A stretch of DNA of 64,000 nucleotides, taken from the NCBI GenBank assembly GCA_022820665.1, contig JAJEFB010000041.1:62001-126000 (forward strand), read 5' to 3'. The notes under the pieces are model-generated. The model worked only from the letters and a program-made list of their open reading frames with translations. It made no database searches and was not told the DNA's origin. Position numbers and translations under genes: made by a program. How positions within the stretch are numbered: position 1 is the first letter of the stretch; each line of letters begins with the position of its first letter. Shown here piece after piece: positions 1-8,793 of this stretch. Origin of the DNA: Anaerolineae bacterium (GTDB taxonomy: Bacteria > Chloroflexota > Anaerolineae > Aggregatilineales > Phototrophicaceae).

Positions 1-1028
1 GCAATATCGCCTTCAACAGCGGTGGCGCTCACTGCCTGAAATATGGCATGACCAGCAATCACGTCTTGGGCATGAAGGTAGTGCTGGCGGACGGCGTCGT
101 CACCCAATTCGGCAGCGAAAGCATTGAAGGCGTCGGCATAGGACCGGATCTCGTGGGACTGTTCGTAGGCTCCGAGGGATTGTTCGGCATCGCGCTGGAA
201 ATCACCTTGCGCTTGATGCCGACGCCGCAGTTGTACCGCACTGTGATGGCCGCCTACGATAACCTGGGCCGCGCGGGCGACGCCGTGTCGATGGTGGTGG
301 CGTCCGGGCTGCTGCCGGGTGCCATGGAAATCATGGACCGGCTAGCGATCAAGGCGGCCGAAGCATCGGTGGGGGCGGGCTATCCGCTCGACGCCGAAGC
401 GCTGTTGATAGTCGAGTTGGAAGGCGAAGCGCTGCAAGTCGAAGCCGAATTTGCGGAATTGCGGGGGGTGATTGAAGAATCCGGCGCTTTCGAAATTCGC
501 GAAGCGAAGGACGAAGACGAACGCGCGCGCATCTGGCAGGGGCGCAAGAGCGCCTTTTCCGCCGTGGGACGCCTCAGTCCCGACTACATCGTTCAGGATG
601 GCGTTGTGCCGCGCAGCCGCCTGGGCGAAGCGCTGGTCAAGATCGGCGAACTCAAGGCGCAGTATCAGCTTGATGTCGCCAACGTCTTTCATGCCGGCGA
701 TGGCAATTTGCATCCCTTGATCTTGTACAATGGCCGCGAACCGGGCGCGCTGGAAAAAGCCGAAGCCCTGGCTGGGGAGATTTTGGCCATGTGCGTCGAT
801 CTGGGCGGTTCCATTACCGGCGAGCACGGCGTCGGCATGGAAAAACGCGAATATCTGCCGACCATGTTCAGCCCGGTGGAAATGGAAATCATGCGGGACT
901 TGCGCCGCGCGATCGACCCCGAAGAGATCGCCAACCGCGGCAAGATGTTCCCGAGTGGCGAGGCCCCCGCCCTGCAAATGCGCGGGATGCACCCCTTAGA
1001 GCGGCAAGGGGTGATTTCGCGCGAATGA
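1..1028 (+). CDS. glcD: Glycolate oxidase subunit GlcD, FAD-linked (3' part)
   Basis: FAD-dependent subunit that oxidises glycolate (or D-lactate) to the 2-oxoacid and passes electrons to GlcE/GlcF. The reading frame is already open at base 3 and reads [19 protein letters not shown], the end of the PCMH-type FAD-binding domain, so the true start lies before the window. The rest is the FAD-oxidase C-terminal domain, including [11 protein letters not shown] and [17 protein letters not shown], the conserved His and Glu/His active-site segments of this family. About 341 codons are present against roughly 480-500 for the whole protein. The stop TGA overlaps the ATG of the next gene (ATGA at 1025-1028), so glcD and glcE are translationally coupled. 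The D-lactate dehydrogenase relatives share these motifs, but the glcE and glcF neighbours favour glycolate oxidase. Confidence 0.9.
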   Translation, partial: NIAFNSGGAHCLKYGMTSNHVLGMKVVLADGVVTQFGSESIEGVGIGPDLVGLFVGSEGLFGIALEITLRLMPTPQLYRTVMAAYDNLGRAGDAVSMVVASGLLPGAMEIMDRLAIKAAEASVGAGYPLDAEALLIVELEGEALQVEAEFAELRGVIEESGAFEIREAKDEDERARIWQGRKSAFSAVGRLSPDYIVQDGVVPRSRLGEALVKIGELKAQYQLDVANVFHAGDGNLHPLILYNGREPGALEKAEALAGEILAMCVDLGGSITGEHGVGMEKREYLPTMFSPVEMEIMRDLRRAIDPEEIANRGKMFPSGEAPALQMRGMHPLERQGVISRE

Positions 1029-2089
1029 CGGGGGACGTCTTGGATTCTGTCGCGGAACTACAAGCATTTGTCAAGGGGCACCGGCGAATACACGTCGTCG
1101 GCAAGCGCAGCAAGACGGCTCTGCACCAAGTTGAGGCCGACGTCGCCTTGGCGGATCTATCCGGCATGACTGGCATCACCGAATATCAGCCGCAAGAGTA
1201 TACGCTGACCGTCCTCGCCGGCACTGGACTCAGCGAGATTCAGGCGGCATTACACGAAGAGGGGCAATACCTGCCTTTTGATCCGCTCCTTCCGGATCAC
1301 GGGAGCATCGGCGGCGCCGTCGCCTGCAATCTGTCCGGCTCTCGGCGTCATCGCTACGGCGGCATACGCGACTTTATTCTGGGCGCGAGCGTGGTCGACG
1401 GTTTGGGACGGACTTTTCGCGTCGGCGGCAAGGTGGTCAAGAACGCGGCCGGCTTCGATCTGAGCAAGTTCCTGGTCGGCAGCCTAGGCCAATACGCGAT
1501 CATGACCGAGTTGACCTTCAAAGTCTTTCCCGACGCGCCAGTCTTTCAAGGTCTGCGCTTGCAATACGAATCGCTGGATGATGCCCTGAACGCGGTCTTT
1601 CGCTGCAATCGCAGTACGCAGGAACTGGACCTCTTGGACTTCGCGCCCTGGGAGCGGGGTTGGTCCTTGATGGCGGGCTTGGCGGGCTTTCAAGATACCC
1701 TGCCGCAGCGTGCAAAACAGTTCGTCGCTATGATGCGCGAAGAAACAGCGCTCCTCGACGCCACAGAAGTTGAGGGCGACGGGTCGCTGCGCGATCCGCT
1801 GGCAGGTCTGACAGGCGACTTCCTCGTCAAAGTAGTGATTTCACCGCGGCAAATAGCGGGTTTTGACGCTCGGGTTCGCGACATAGGGCGGCGATACAGC
1901 GCCGGCGGGAACAGCGCCTGGCTGGCAACTGATGACATCGGCGCGCTCAAGAAGATACTGGAAGCGGAGCAACTGCCAGGCTTGGTCTTGCGCGGCTCGG
2001 TCGATTGTCCCTTGATCGGCAAGTCGCCGGAAAACCTGCTTGCGGCGCGCGTCAAGCAAGTGCTAGACCCACATAACAAGTTGGTATGA
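1025..2089 (+). CDS. glcE: Glycolate oxidase subunit GlcE, FAD-binding
   Basis: Second flavin-binding subunit of glycolate oxidase, 354 aa, typical for GlcE. The start is the ATG at 1025 inside the glcD stop (4-base overlap); the open frame extends upstream only as shadow of glcD. Residues about 10-165 form a PCMH FAD-binding domain: [13 protein letters not shown], then [20 protein letters not shown] and [17 protein letters not shown], the GlcE/GlcD signature around the flavin. The C-terminal half is the short GlcE-type tail without a full FAD-oxidase C domain. The stop codon coincides with the first base of a short inverted-repeat element (2089-2178) that separates this gene from glcF. Confidence 0.9.
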   Translation: MTGDVLDSVAELQAFVKGHRRIHVVGKRSKTALHQVEADVALADLSGMTGITEYQPQEYTLTVLAGTGLSEIQAALHEEGQYLPFDPLLPDHGSIGGAVACNLSGSRRHRYGGIRDFILGASVVDGLGRTFRVGGKVVKNAAGFDLSKFLVGSLGQYAIMTELTFKVFPDAPVFQGLRLQYESLDDALNAVFRCNRSTQELDLLDFAPWERGWSLMAGLAGFQDTLPQRAKQFVAMMREETALLDATEVEGDGSLRDPLAGLTGDFLVKVVISPRQIAGFDARVRDIGRRYSAGGNSAWLATDDIGALKKILEAEQLPGLVLRGSVDCPLIGKSPENLLAARVKQVLDPHNKLV

Positions 2090-2178
2090 GTAGAACCAAG
2101 AAAGTCATGAAGGTTTTGAGGACAGCTAAGGGAACAGGTTTCGGGCGACACGTATTTAACGACATACTTGGAATTACT
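2089..2178. mobile_element. MITE-like element, short decayed copy, between glcE and glcF
   Basis: This 90-base segment starts AGTAGAACCAAGAAAGT and ends ACATACTTGGAATTACT, imperfect inverted repeats of each other. Its body (ATGAA..TTTTGAGGACA, then TTTCGGGCGACA and TTTAACGAC) is closely similar to the two ends of the element at 24703-24941. ATG flanks both ends and could be a 3-base target duplication, though this is weak. It carries no ORF. It fills nearly all of the glcE-glcF gap and ends 14 bases before the glcF ATG, so it has probably uncoupled glcF translation from glcE. Confidence 0.65.
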
Positions 2179-2192
2179 ATGAAAGAGACCTC

Positions 2193-3443
2193 ATGCGGCA
2201 CCAGATAAAGAGCGATGACCTCCGCGCGCCGGAAATGGCCGAAGCCATCGAAAAATGCGTCCACTGCGGTTTCTGTCTGGCGGCTTGCCCAACCTACAAG
2301 CTCTTGGGCGAGGAGATGGATTCGCCCCGCGGCCGCATCTATCTGATGAAGGGCGTGCTGGAAGACAGAATCGAGGCCGACGAGGCGCAGCCATTTATCG
2401 ACCGCTGCCTGGGCTGTATGGCTTGCGTACCCGCCTGCCCGTCCGGAGTGGCTTATGGCGATCTGCTGGTGAGCTACCGAACCCTGCAAGAGCAATCGCG
2501 ACAGCGCCCCCTAATGGATGGCGTCGCGCGGCGGTTGATAATCGAAACCCTGCCCTATCCGCGGCGCTTTCGCCTGGCGATGAAGAGCGGCAAAATCGGC
2601 CGGATGTTACAGCCATTCTTGCCCGAGGCTTTCGCCTCGATGTTGAACATGCTGCCGGACAAGCTGCCGCCCCCCTCGCCCCTGCCGCCTATTCTGCCGG
2701 CGCAAGGCGAGCGCCGCGGCAAGGTCGCGCTCCTTTCGGGTTGCGTACAGCAAGCGCTCGCTCCGCAGATTAACCTGGCGGCGGCAAGGGTGCTCTCGGC
2801 AAATGGCGTTGAAGTGCATATCCCCGCGGGACAAAGTTGCTGCGGTTCTATCTTGCTGCACATCGGCGCGGAATCGGAAGCGCGACAGATCGCTCGGCGC
2901 AACTTCCCGCTAATGCCCGATGATATTGACGCGATCATCACCACGGCGGCCGGTTGCGGCTCGGGCATGAAAGATTACGAACTGCTCTTCAAGGGTCAGA
3001 CGGATCTGCATAAGGCGAGCGATTTTTCCAGCAAAGTGAAGGATTTCAGCGCCTACCTGGCGGGGCTGGGATTGCGCGAGCCGCGTGGATTCGCCGCCGA
3101 GCGCGCTGTCGCCTATCAAGACGCCTGTCATCTCTTGCATGCCCAGGGGCTGCAAAGCGAGCCGCGCAGCCTGCTCAATCAAGTTCCCAATCTGCGCTTG
3201 GTTGATATTCCTGATGCGGGCATATGTTGCGGCTCTGCCGGGACCTATAATCTGGATCAGCCCGCGATCGCCGAAGAATTGGGGGGGCAAAAGGCGGGAG
3301 CCATACTCGCCGCAGGTCCCGATACAGTCGTGTCCGGCAATATCGGCTGCATCACGCAGATACGCAAGCATCTGGACCTGCAAGGCAAGAATCTGCCCGT
3401 CATGCACATCGCCGAATTGCTTTGGGCAGCGTACCAGTCCTAA
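2193..3443 (+). CDS. glcF: Glycolate oxidase iron-sulfur subunit GlcF
   Basis: Electron-transfer subunit of glycolate oxidase, 416 aa. Two ferredoxin-type [4Fe-4S] motifs are visible: CVHCGFCLAACP (C22, C25, C28, C32) and CLGCMACVPACP (C72, C75, C78, C82). They are followed by two CCG domains (heterodisulfide-reductase type) with SCCGS in the first and ICCGSAG in the second. The protein probably sits at the membrane face and delivers electrons to the quinone pool. A Pro-rich stretch (about residues 158-170) lies between the ferredoxin part and the first CCG domain. The ribosome-binding site is weak (GAAAGAGA before the ATG), and the insertion of the 2089-2178 element just upstream may explain this. 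A palindromic repeat follows at 3459-3547. Confidence 0.92.
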   Translation: MRHQIKSDDLRAPEMAEAIEKCVHCGFCLAACPTYKLLGEEMDSPRGRIYLMKGVLEDRIEADEAQPFIDRCLGCMACVPACPSGVAYGDLLVSYRTLQEQSRQRPLMDGVARRLIIETLPYPRRFRLAMKSGKIGRMLQPFLPEAFASMLNMLPDKLPPPSPLPPILPAQGERRGKVALLSGCVQQALAPQINLAAARVLSANGVEVHIPAGQSCCGSILLHIGAESEARQIARRNFPLMPDDIDAIITTAAGCGSGMKDYELLFKGQTDLHKASDFSSKVKDFSAYLAGLGLREPRGFAAERAVAYQDACHLLHAQGLQSEPRSLLNQVPNLRLVDIPDAGICCGSAGTYNLDQPAIAEELGGQKAGAILAAGPDTVVSGNIGCITQIRKHLDLQGKNLPVMHIAELLWAAYQS

Positions 3444-3458
3444 GCTTGCCGCCGCCAA

Positions 3459-3547
3459 CCAGAAAAAAGCCGCTCGGCGGCGGCGAGAAGAATTGCCGCG
3501 CTCATGCAAAATAACAAGCTTTCTCCTCGCGCGAGCAACGGGGTTTG
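3459..3547 (-). repeat. Dispersed about 85-base palindromic repeat, copy 1
   Basis: Contains GCCGCTCGGCGGCGGCGAGA and CAAAATAACAAGC. Its reverse complement matches the copy at 63651-63738 almost throughout, and the central part matches 40083-40160 and 32830-32889. No ORF of its own. It lies in the gap between glcF and the oppositely oriented fasciclin gene. Confidence 0.7.
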
Positions 3548-3557
3548 TCAAATGAAA

Positions 3558-3585
3558 GTCGCCCCCATCAGTTGATGAGGGCGAC
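3558..3585 (-). terminator. Rho-independent-type terminator of the fasciclin gene
   Basis: A 13-base stem (GTCGCCCCCATCA / TGATGAGGGCGAC, one mismatch, 2-base loop) lies 43 bases past the stop of the minus-strand fasciclin gene. On the minus strand it is followed by TTTCATTT. It may also stop transcripts arriving from glcF. Confidence 0.7.
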
Positions 3586-3628
3586 TCCGTGTTGATACGC
3601 AGCCGGGCAGGCGGCGATTCAACACAGT

Positions 3629-4666
3629 CTAGGACATGGGCACGATGACGGCATCAATGACATGTATGACCCCGTTGCTCGCTTCGATATCCACCAGTTC
3701 CAGCACGATGTTGGCAGCGTCGATCATAACGCCCATATCGCTGACAGATACCGTCGCTTCGCTCCCGTTCGCCATAGCAATTGCCACTTGTCCCATATCG
3801 TCCGCCAAATCGCCGATCTGGAAGCTGTAGACAGTGCCGGGGAAGACATGATACTGCAGAATGGACGTCAACAGGCTCGTATCCGCGACGATTTCTTCCA
3901 AGCCCTCTACTGCGGCGAATGCTGAATCCAAAGGCGCGAAAACGGTAAGCTCAGCGCTGGGATCAGCAAGCGTTTCGAGCACGGCCGGGTCCGCAGCGCT
4001 AACAGCGCCCAGCAGCGTGGTGAACTCTGGATTTTCCGCTCCCGCCAATTCGACGACGATATCGGCGATGGTGCGCAGTTCAGGCACGATCACCGCATCA
4101 ATGACATGAATGAGGCCATTGCTGGCTTCGATGTCAATCATGTCGAGGACCAGGTTGGCTTCGGCGATGGTGATGCCCGCTGCCAGGTCCAACCCGTCTT
4201 CACCGACTGTGCCGGCGATATCCAGAGCCTGGCCGCTCAAAGTGACAACCGGGAAGCTGACCTGGCCCATATCATCGGCGTCGGCGCTCGACAATCCGGC
4301 GACAACATCGGCAGAGGGGACAATGCCGGATACAACATGATAGAGCAAGATCTCGTTCAGGCTGGGCGTACCCTCCTCGGTCAGAATCGCGTTGAAGGCG
4401 TCTTCGCCCAACGCTTCCGTTAAGGCGGCAAAGGCGGCGTCAGTTGGCGCGAAAACGGTCAATTCCGCGTCCGGGTTTGCCAGCGCCTCCAGAATAGCCG
4501 GGTCGGCAGCGCTGACGGCAGCGAGCAAGGTCGTGAATTCGGCTGTCTCCGCTCCCGCAGAAGCAACGACAATGTCGGCGATCGTCGACCCGTGACCGTC
4601 GGCAAAGGTCGTCCCCGACGTCACAAGCAAGACCAAAATAGCGAAAACTGTGCATACGCGTTTCAT
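3629..4666 (-). CDS. Secreted protein with two fasciclin (FAS1) domains
   Basis: A 345-aa exported adhesion-type protein. Residues 1-22 are a Sec signal peptide (MKRVCTVFAILVLLVTSG then TTFADG). The rest is two FAS1 domains, about 28-195 and 199-344, each opening with TIADIVV and carrying VFAP(T/L)D.AFA, a (L/Q)YHV segment and DIEASNG(L/V)IHVIDAVIVP. The two are clearly copies of one another (EFTTLL.AVSAADPA in both), so the gene arose by internal duplication. The first copy has an extra stretch of about 20 residues (130-165). There is no membrane anchor or sorting motif at the C-terminus, so the protein is probably released or held by cell-surface contacts. GAGGAG lies 9 bases before the ATG. 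FAS1 domains usually mediate adhesion; the ligand here is unknown. Confidence 0.9.
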   Translation of the reverse strand: MKRVCTVFAILVLLVTSGTTFADGHGSTIADIVVASAGAETAEFTTLLAAVSAADPAILEALANPDAELTVFAPTDAAFAALTEALGEDAFNAILTEEGTPSLNEILLYHVVSGIVPSADVVAGLSSADADDMGQVSFPVVTLSGQALDIAGTVGEDGLDLAAGITIAEANLVLDMIDIEASNGLIHVIDAVIVPELRTIADIVVELAGAENPEFTTLLGAVSAADPAVLETLADPSAELTVFAPLDSAFAAVEGLEEIVADTSLLTSILQYHVFPGTVYSFQIGDLADDMGQVAIAMANGSEATVSVSDMGVMIDAANIVLELVDIEASNGVIHVIDAVIVPMS

Positions 4667-4683
4667 GTGACAATCTCCTCAGT

Positions 4684-4714
4684 ACTTTCTGAATATTCAA
4701 AACTTTCTGAATAT
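4684..4714 (-). promoter_or_regulatory. Direct repeat upstream of the fasciclin gene, possible operator
   Basis: ACTTTCTGAATAT occurs twice (4684-4696 and 4702-4714), spaced 18 bases start to start, 18 bases upstream of the fasciclin ATG in an unusually AT-rich stretch. The arrangement could be a tandem activator or repressor site overlapping the promoter. No regulator can be assigned. Confidence 0.35.
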
Positions 4715-4791
4715 ATGATAACGAAAAAACATAATGCGTCAATAGCTCAGATGTAAAATTTCTGTAAACCCTGCTGCGGAACAATCGAAGA

Positions 4792-4827
4792 GACAACTGC
4801 CCAGGCGTTTCAACCTGGGCAGTTGTC
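4792..4827 (-). terminator. Strong hairpin after the beta-helix/SH3b gene
   Basis: A perfect 14-base stem (GACAACTGCCCAGG / CCTGGGCAGTTGTC) with an 8-base loop, 124 bases after the stop of the minus-strand gene at 4952-6178. The minus strand continues TCTTCGATTGTTCC, only modestly U-rich. It is probably a terminator that shields the fasciclin promoter. Confidence 0.55.
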
Positions 4828-4951
4828 AGTCATGCTATTGATGGTTGGATGGGATTGGTCCCGGTGACGGCCTTGCGGAGCAGCAAATCCGCCAAGCCGC
4901 TAGCGTAGCGCCTCTCGCCGCAAAGCAGCGCTTGGCATAGGCTTGACGATG

Positions 4952-6178
4952 CTAAGCGCAAGCCCCCGATGTCACGACGTATCTTGCACTCGCGCTGATC
5001 CAGCCCGTCTGGTTGTAATACTGTACATAGTGCCAGTATTCGTTGCCTGATATGCGGTTAAGGGTTTCGCCGCGCGGGACATAGCCGATGACGTTGTCAT
5101 CCATAAACGGAATCGACCGCAACTTGAGATTGGCGATCGTGGTGACAAGGCACTGACCTGATTGCGACGCGACTGTAGTGGTGGTTTCGCTGGCGGGCGC
5201 TTGCTCCGATACGGCCGGTTCGCTGGCTGGAGCTTGTTCGACTGGAACAGATTCTATCACCGGGGGTTGCCCAGGGACCAAGACGACCGTGCCGGGCCGA
5301 TTAAGCGAGGCGCAAGTCATGCCGTTACGGGCGAAATATTCAACCGGCGCTCGCGATCGCGGCGCTGTTGCCGCATCCAGGAAGACGATCGAACCCAGTT
5401 GCGGGAAGCAAAGCTCCACTCCCTGTTCGACATATCCATAGATGTCAATTGCGTCAATGTATCCAGCGTCAATGACGGATTGATTCCCGATGCCGGTCGC
5501 GTCTACCCGCTTGCACTGTACGCCGCTTTGCAGTCCATATCTTGCCGATACCGTAGGCGCGTTCCCGCCAAGCGTTTCACAGGTAAATACAACTGCTGGC
5601 TGTACCGGCGCTTCTCCTGGCGCGAGAACGGGAGGGGAGGCCGGTCCGTCAAACCAACTGGCCACAGTTTCCGCCGTGTAGTTGCATATCTCGCTATCGC
5701 CCTGCACCACACCTAAACTGTCTTCTACATCGAATTTCCCGGTGCAATTGAGAAACTGGCTGTCCACGATGGTCAGCGATCCGTTTCTGATTTCGATTGT
5801 AGGACCGGACCGGTTGCCGCTGCTAAACTTGACCGTGAGATCCTTGATGGTTAGATTACCCCATTTAATAATGAAAGCGGTGTGTCGCCGATGTATGCGA
5901 ATGGTGTGACCATTGCCATCGAGGATGATTCTAGATGTTATATCCGGCAATTCATCCTCCAGCACCAAATTCTCTTCCAAGATAATGGTGTCTATTTTAT
6001 ACCCTGTTTCGCATCGCGCTTTGGATGAATCGTTATTGGCGGATCCGATGGCTTGCGCCAAGCTGCAACGATTATCCACCTTGATATCGTTGGCGCTGAC
6101 GAATTGCGCAGGTACGAGCGCGAGATACAAAGCGAGGAAAACAAAAACCGCCATAGGTGTATTCGCTGGATTTTTCAT
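4952..6178 (-). CDS. Secreted beta-helix-like protein with C-terminal SH3b domain
   Basis: A 408-aa exported protein of unknown role. Residues 1-29 are a signal peptide ending FVSA. Residues about 35-160 begin CSLAQAI and include IILDGNGHTIRI and LTIKDLTVKFSSG, the pattern of parallel beta-helix (PbH1-type) proteins with a Cys at the cap. The middle (about 160-300) is Cys-rich with spaced pairs that suggest disulfides. A low-complexity Pro/Val/Ala/Ser/Glu/Thr linker (about 300-340) leads to a bacterial SH3 domain (about 341-405, with LKLRSIPFMDDNVIGYVPRG and WHYVQYYNQTGWIS), which normally binds peptidoglycan or surface peptides. AGGA lies close before the ATG. The combination suggests a surface-attached protein; carbohydrate binding is only a guess. 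Confidence 0.75.
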   Translation of the reverse strand: MKNPANTPMAVFVFLALYLALVPAQFVSANDIKVDNRCSLAQAIGSANNDSSKARCETGYKIDTIILEENLVLEDELPDITSRIILDGNGHTIRIHRRHTAFIIKWGNLTIKDLTVKFSSGNRSGPTIEIRNGSLTIVDSQFLNCTGKFDVEDSLGVVQGDSEICNYTAETVASWFDGPASPPVLAPGEAPVQPAVVFTCETLGGNAPTVSARYGLQSGVQCKRVDATGIGNQSVIDAGYIDAIDIYGYVEQGVELCFPQLGSIVFLDAATAPRSRAPVEYFARNGMTCASLNRPGTVVLVPGQPPVIESVPVEQAPASEPAVSEQAPASETTTTVASQSGQCLVTTIANLKLRSIPFMDDNVIGYVPRGETLNRISGNEYWHYVQYYNQTGWISASARYVVTSGACA

Positions 6179-6280
6179 GTCAAATCCTCAATTTGGTTCG
6201 TTACCGCTTCAATTTATCATACTACCGCAAAACGAAAGAAATCAAAGTTTTGCTAATCGAGCAATGGGCAGGGGCAAGCC

Positions 6281-7285
6281 TTACCAGGCATATGCCTCGG
6301 GCGCTTCGCCACCTGGACCGGGAAATATCTGGTCAAGCCGCACCAAAACGCTCTCATCCAGGCGGATTTCGGTGGCGCGGACGGCGCTTTCCAGTTGCTC
6401 CATCGTGCGCGGTCCGATGATCGGCGCGCTGACAACGGGATTATGCAGCAGCCAAGCCAGAGCCACTTCGCCCGGCGGCTGACCAATTTGGCGGCAAAGG
6501 TCTTCATAGGCTTCCAGTTGCTCTCGTTTCGATTCCACGCGCGCGATCAATTCGGGATTGCTGCGCCTGCCCGTTTCGACCTTTTCCAGCGCGCCTCCCA
6601 GAAGACCGCCGGACAAAGGGCTCCAGGGGATCAATCCCAATCCGTAATGACGGCAGGCTGGGATGACTTCCAGCTCTATGGCGCGGTTATCCAGGTGATA
6701 GATGCTCTGCTCGCTGACCAGGCCGGTCATGTGACGGCGGGAGGCTTCTTGACAGGCGGTGGCAATATCCCAACCGGCGAAATTGCTCGAGCCGACATAT
6801 ACGACCTTGCCTTGCTGGATGAGCGCGTGAAAGGCGCCCCAGGTCTCGTCCCATGGGCAGCCGCGGTCGATATGATGCATTTGATAAATGTCGATATGGT
6901 CGGTTTGCAAGCGGGACAAGCTGCCTTCGCAATGTTTGCGGATCTTATATGCTGAAACGCCGCCCCGGTCGCTGTTGGCTTCGGGCAGGCTCGCCTTGCG
7001 GCTCATGGGATTGTGAACCTTGGTTGCCAGGATGACCGCGTCTCGGCGTCCCCCGCCCTGGGCGAACCACTGACCGATGATCTCTTCGGTCAAGCCGCAT
7101 TCGATCTTGCGCCCGTAGACATCGGCCGTATCGAAGAAATTGATGCCCAGTTCCAGCGCGCGGTCCATAATCGCGAAAGCCTCTTCCCTGGACGTATGCC
7201 AGCCGAAGTTCATCGTTCCCAAACATAGATTGCTGACGTATACGCCGTGTTTGCCCAAACGCCTGTGTTCAATCCCCATATCCAA
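6281..7285 (-). CDS. Aldo/keto reductase
   Basis: An NADP-dependent oxidoreductase of the AKR superfamily, TIM barrel, about 334 aa. The catalytic tetrad is visible: Asp and Tyr in FFDTADVYG, Lys in VILATKV and His in IYQMHHID. The coenzyme-binding end reads SAPIIGPRTMEQLESA. It resembles AKR12/YajO/YghZ-type enzymes acting on aldehydes or sugars; the substrate is unknown. The start is ambiguous: TTG at 7285 has GGGGAG 5 bases upstream, while the ATG at 7279 lies 6 bases further in. The gene is divergent from the MOSC gene at 7552 and convergent with nothing nearby. Confidence 0.88.
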   Translation of the reverse strand: MDMGIEHRRLGKHGVYVSNLCLGTMNFGWHTSREEAFAIMDRALELGINFFDTADVYGRKIECGLTEEIIGQWFAQGGGRRDAVILATKVHNPMSRKASLPEANSDRGGVSAYKIRKHCEGSLSRLQTDHIDIYQMHHIDRGCPWDETWGAFHALIQQGKVVYVGSSNFAGWDIATACQEASRRHMTGLVSEQSIYHLDNRAIELEVIPACRHYGLGLIPWSPLSGGLLGGALEKVETGRRSNPELIARVESKREQLEAYEDLCRQIGQPPGEVALAWLLHNPVVSAPIIGPRTMEQLESAVRATEIRLDESVLVRLDQIFPGPGGEAPEAYAW

Positions 7286-7551
7286 CTCAACTCCCCTTCT
7301 TCAAATGCGCGCGGCGAGCAGCCGCCGCCTTTATGACATGGTAACAATTGTCTTGTCCCAATGCTATGCCGCTTTCGCGCCGGCCTGGTCGACAGAGCGC
7401 AAAACTTTGCCACCTTACTCAATACCCCTTTGCTCATACAAGGCTTGGCGTTTTGATTGCGAGCGAGGGTGGGAGCATCATACCGCTGCCGCCGAGCGGC
7501 TTTTGGTGTATAGTCTGCTCAGGAACTATCATCAACCGCTTGGAGCGAGCA

Positions 7552-8103
7552 ATGGAAGCTGTGAAGAGTTTTGAAACCTTAAATGAAGCCTGGGATCAAT
7601 TGGACAAATCGCCAGGCGACGAGGGCTGCGTGGAAATGATCGTGCGCCGGCCGGAAGCCGATCAACGAGAAGAAGTGCAATCCGCCAGGTTTACGGCAGC
7701 CCGCGGCTTGGAAGGCGATGATTGGCTGAGCCGCGCCAAACGCAAGGCTCCCGATAGTGAACCGATTCCGGAAACCCAGGTCACGCTCATGAATAGTCGC
7801 GTGATCCAACTCTTAACCGACGAAAAATCGCGCTGGGCGGAATCGGGAGATCAACTCTTCGTCGATCTCGATATCTCGATGGACAACTTGCCCGCGGGCA
7901 CACAACTGCAGATCGGCGAAGTGATTCTGGAAATCGGCGTCACGCCACATACCGGTTGCGGCAAATTCGCCCGCCGCTTCGGCGCGCCAGCGCGCAAATG
8001 GGTCATGTCGGATGCTGGCAAGAATCAGCGATTGCGCGGCGTTTACGCCCGTGTGATTCAAGACGGGACGATCACGGTCGGGGACAGGATCAGAAAGCGC
8101 TAA
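7552..8103 (+). CDS. MOSC domain protein
   Basis: 183 aa. MOSC domains are related to the C-terminus of molybdenum-cofactor sulfurase and to YiiM, and handle sulfur transfer or Moco-dependent N-hydroxylated substrates. The conserved Cys sits in TPHTGCGKFARRFG (about residue 142), followed by NQRLRGVYARVIQDG..TVGD. The start is the ATG at 7552 with GGAG 8 bases upstream; the frame is open further upstream but without family similarity. It is a stand-alone gene and no Moco enzyme is adjacent, so its partner is unknown. Confidence 0.82.
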   Translation: MEAVKSFETLNEAWDQLDKSPGDEGCVEMIVRRPEADQREEVQSARFTAARGLEGDDWLSRAKRKAPDSEPIPETQVTLMNSRVIQLLTDEKSRWAESGDQLFVDLDISMDNLPAGTQLQIGEVILEIGVTPHTGCGKFARRFGAPARKWVMSDAGKNQRLRGVYARVIQDGTITVGDRIRKR

Positions 8104-8265
8104 TCAGAGCCTTCAAAGCCGCGGCGATGCGGATTGCGGGCGCCACCCGCCAGCCAATCCCGCTAAAAACCCAATGATCCAGTAGCAGCCTCCGATTGTT
8201 TCTTCCACCTGGGAGGCGGGTGCAGCCTCAAACTGGAAAACTTTCCTCAGGCGAAGCCAGCCTGT

Positions 8266-8271
8266 TATAAT
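8266..8271 (+). promoter_or_regulatory. Likely -10 element (TATAAT) of the fucU gene
   Basis: A perfect TATAAT 44 bases before the fucU ATG. No good -35 hexamer is seen at 17 bases (TTCCTC), so activator help is possible. Confidence 0.45.
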
Positions 8272-8314
8272 CATGCCTTGCTTTGTTTATGCCAAATGCA
8301 ATATGGAGAACGGA

Positions 8315-8752
8315 ATGATAATTGGAAACTTGATTCACCCTCAGATTTTGGGCGCGCTTGGCGAAGCCGGGCATGGCGCCACGATCTTGATCCCAGACGG
8401 AAACTACCCGGTCTCGACCGGCGCGAATCCTCTCGCTGATCGCGTTTATCTCAACCTGGCTCCGGGGATGGTGACTGTCACCGATGTGCTGGAGGCGGTT
8501 TTGAGCGTGACGCCGGTTGAAGCCGCGCATGTGATGGCGCGCCATGACGGGGCAGAGCCGAGCATTTACCAGGAATTCAGGCAATTGTTGGGCGCCGAGG
8601 TCGAGTTGCAGGCGCTGGAGCGTTTTGCTTTCTATGACGAAGCCAGCAAAGACAATTGTTGCCTGGTCATCGCCACGGGTGAACAACGCATTTATGCCAA
8701 CATTCTCTTGACGATTGGCGTGGCGCCGCCACCTGCCGATCAGTCCGTGTAG
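8315..8752 (+). CDS. fucU: RbsD/FucU-family sugar mutarotase
   Basis: Interconverts the anomers of a monosaccharide (L-fucose, L-rhamnose or ribose) so the right form reaches the next enzyme. 145 aa, the family size. Family hallmarks: MIIGNLIHPQILGALGEAGH, ILIPDGNYP and a C-terminal ATGE..IYANILLTIG. GGAG lies 6 bases before the ATG at 8315, which fixes this start over the upstream ATG at 8303. It heads the sugar island that continues with a HAD phosphatase 41 bases downstream, a DeoR regulator and rhamnulokinase, so L-rhamnose or L-fucose is the likely substrate. RbsD-type ribose pyranase is the alternative. Confidence 0.8.
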   Translation: MIIGNLIHPQILGALGEAGHGATILIPDGNYPVSTGANPLADRVYLNLAPGMVTVTDVLEAVLSVTPVEAAHVMARHDGAEPSIYQEFRQLLGAEVELQALERFAFYDEASKDNCCLVIATGEQRIYANILLTIGVAPPPADQSV

Positions 8753-8793
8753 TCTGCGGCTCTGCTGGCGAACTTCTAGTCCAGGAGTTGGGA

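Noticed and set aside
791..1024. Longer glcE frame starting at 791
   Set aside because: This stretch is another frame of glcD; GlcE similarity starts at the ATG at 1025, which overlaps the glcD stop.
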